From: Cohnella terricola
Lineage (GTDB): Bacteria > Bacillota > Bacilli > Paenibacillales > Paenibacillaceae
Direction of reading: 5' to 3'
Assembly (NCBI RefSeq): GCF_007786475.1
Contig: NZ_VNJJ01000010.1
Coordinates: forward strand, 95,074-159,073
Length of the DNA: 64,000 nucleotides
Positions 63,717-64,000 of this stretch are shown one piece after another. Both the position numbers and the translations under genes were made by a program. Numbering within the stretch: position 1 is the first letter of the stretch; every line of letters starts with the position of its first letter. The notes beneath the pieces are model-generated. The model saw nothing but the letters and a program-made list of their open reading frames with translations, was not told the DNA's origin and searched no databases.

Positions 63717-64000
63717 ATAAATTATAATCAACGCAGTCCAACTGGACTACGTTTTTTGATTTATTGGGAACCTTTACGGAGATCGAACTGGAGCGTTCCG
63801 CGCGCAGGGAGCCGTAGGCGGACGAGCACGGCATTGAAATTTACCACTAAGAACGTCATCGTTGATTATCTTCGTAAGCAAAGTTAATCAGAATTTCAAT
63901 ATCCCGCTATGGTCCACCAAAACGATTCAACGGGCAGCCTTATCGGGCTGTTTTTTTGCAACCTTTGCTGCTAAATGCGTCAAGTTTGTACGATTTATCG
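63661..64000. repeat. tandem duplication, right copy (cut by the window end)
   Basis: It repeats 62284-62623 at an offset of 1,377 bases with a handful of changes, some in the tRNA terminator stem. It includes a second copy of the tRNA 3'-end fragment (63902-63919) and its terminator. Confidence 0.93.
63986..64000. repeat. start of a further palindromic array
   Basis: TTGTACGA-TTTA-TCG is the first palindrome of the second array, cut by the window end. Confidence 0.8.

Overview
The window looks like chromosomal DNA from a spore-forming Firmicute of the Paenibacillaceae (Paenibacillus/Cohnella-like). This rests on moderately high GC, strong AGGAGG ribosome sites, spore genes (an alpha/beta small acid-soluble spore protein, YtaF, YtvI), and a core gene order that follows Bacillus subtilis: dnaE, accD-accA, pyk, fxsA/ytvI, citZ-icd-mdh, phoP/phoR, polA-mutM-ytaF-coaE, nrdR. 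No species can be named from the sequence alone.

Layout. Positions 1-7.5 kb hold the end of dnaE, an esterase, accDA, pyk, a thioesterase, fxsA and ytvI. Positions 7.5-11.3 kb hold the polyphosphate pair ppk and ppx, convergent. Positions 11.6-15.5 kb hold citZ, icd and mdh, with a hairpin-rich spacer before mdh. Positions 15.5-19.4 kb hold two copies of a dispersed structured repeat, a small membrane protein, an MFS transporter, a DUF3221 lipoprotein and a YfbR-type nucleotidase. Positions 19.4-23.7 kb hold a class I fumarase followed by a PhoR-type kinase and PhoP. Positions 23.75-25.25 kb hold a 15-unit palindromic tandem array beside a DUF559-like nuclease/helix-turn-helix gene. Positions 25.4-37.3 kb are a sugar-uptake module: two AraC regulators, two oxidoreductases, a sugar isomerase, two RbsA/RbsC-type ATPase-permease pairs and one binding protein, again with two copies of the dispersed repeat. 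Positions 37.4-41 kb hold a large membrane-anchored hypothetical protein, a fifth repeat copy and a CBS-chemoreceptor fusion. Positions 41.2-51.5 kb are phosphate uptake: a stalk-domain protein, pstS-pstC-pstA, a LysR regulator, then pstS-pstC-pstA-pstB-pstB-phoU. Positions 51.7-55.3 kb hold two cyclic-di-GMP proteins. Positions 55.6-62.1 kb hold polA, mutM, ytaF, coaE, a lytic transglycosylase, a spore-protein gene and nrdR. Positions 62.2-64 kb hold tRNA-Ala, a second palindromic array, a paralogue of the nuclease gene, and the start of a 1,377-bp tandem duplication that runs off the end.

Two themes stand out. First, sites with four hexamers at an exact 11-bp period, followed nine bases later by a -10-like box, lie before ppk, phoP, both pst operons and the EAL gene, with weaker ones before the GGDEF gene and the CBS-chemoreceptor gene. 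This suggests one PhoP regulon joining phosphate uptake, polyphosphate and cyclic-di-GMP. Second, the two nuclease/helix-turn-helix paralogues each sit next to an array of perfect palindromes with a 51-52 bp period. One array has expanded recently through a 203-bp higher-order unit; the other is part of a tRNA-linked tandem duplication. This nuclease-palindrome pairing is the best candidate here for an undescribed system. A third, separate family of five repeats can fold as an H-type pseudoknot followed by an intrinsic terminator.
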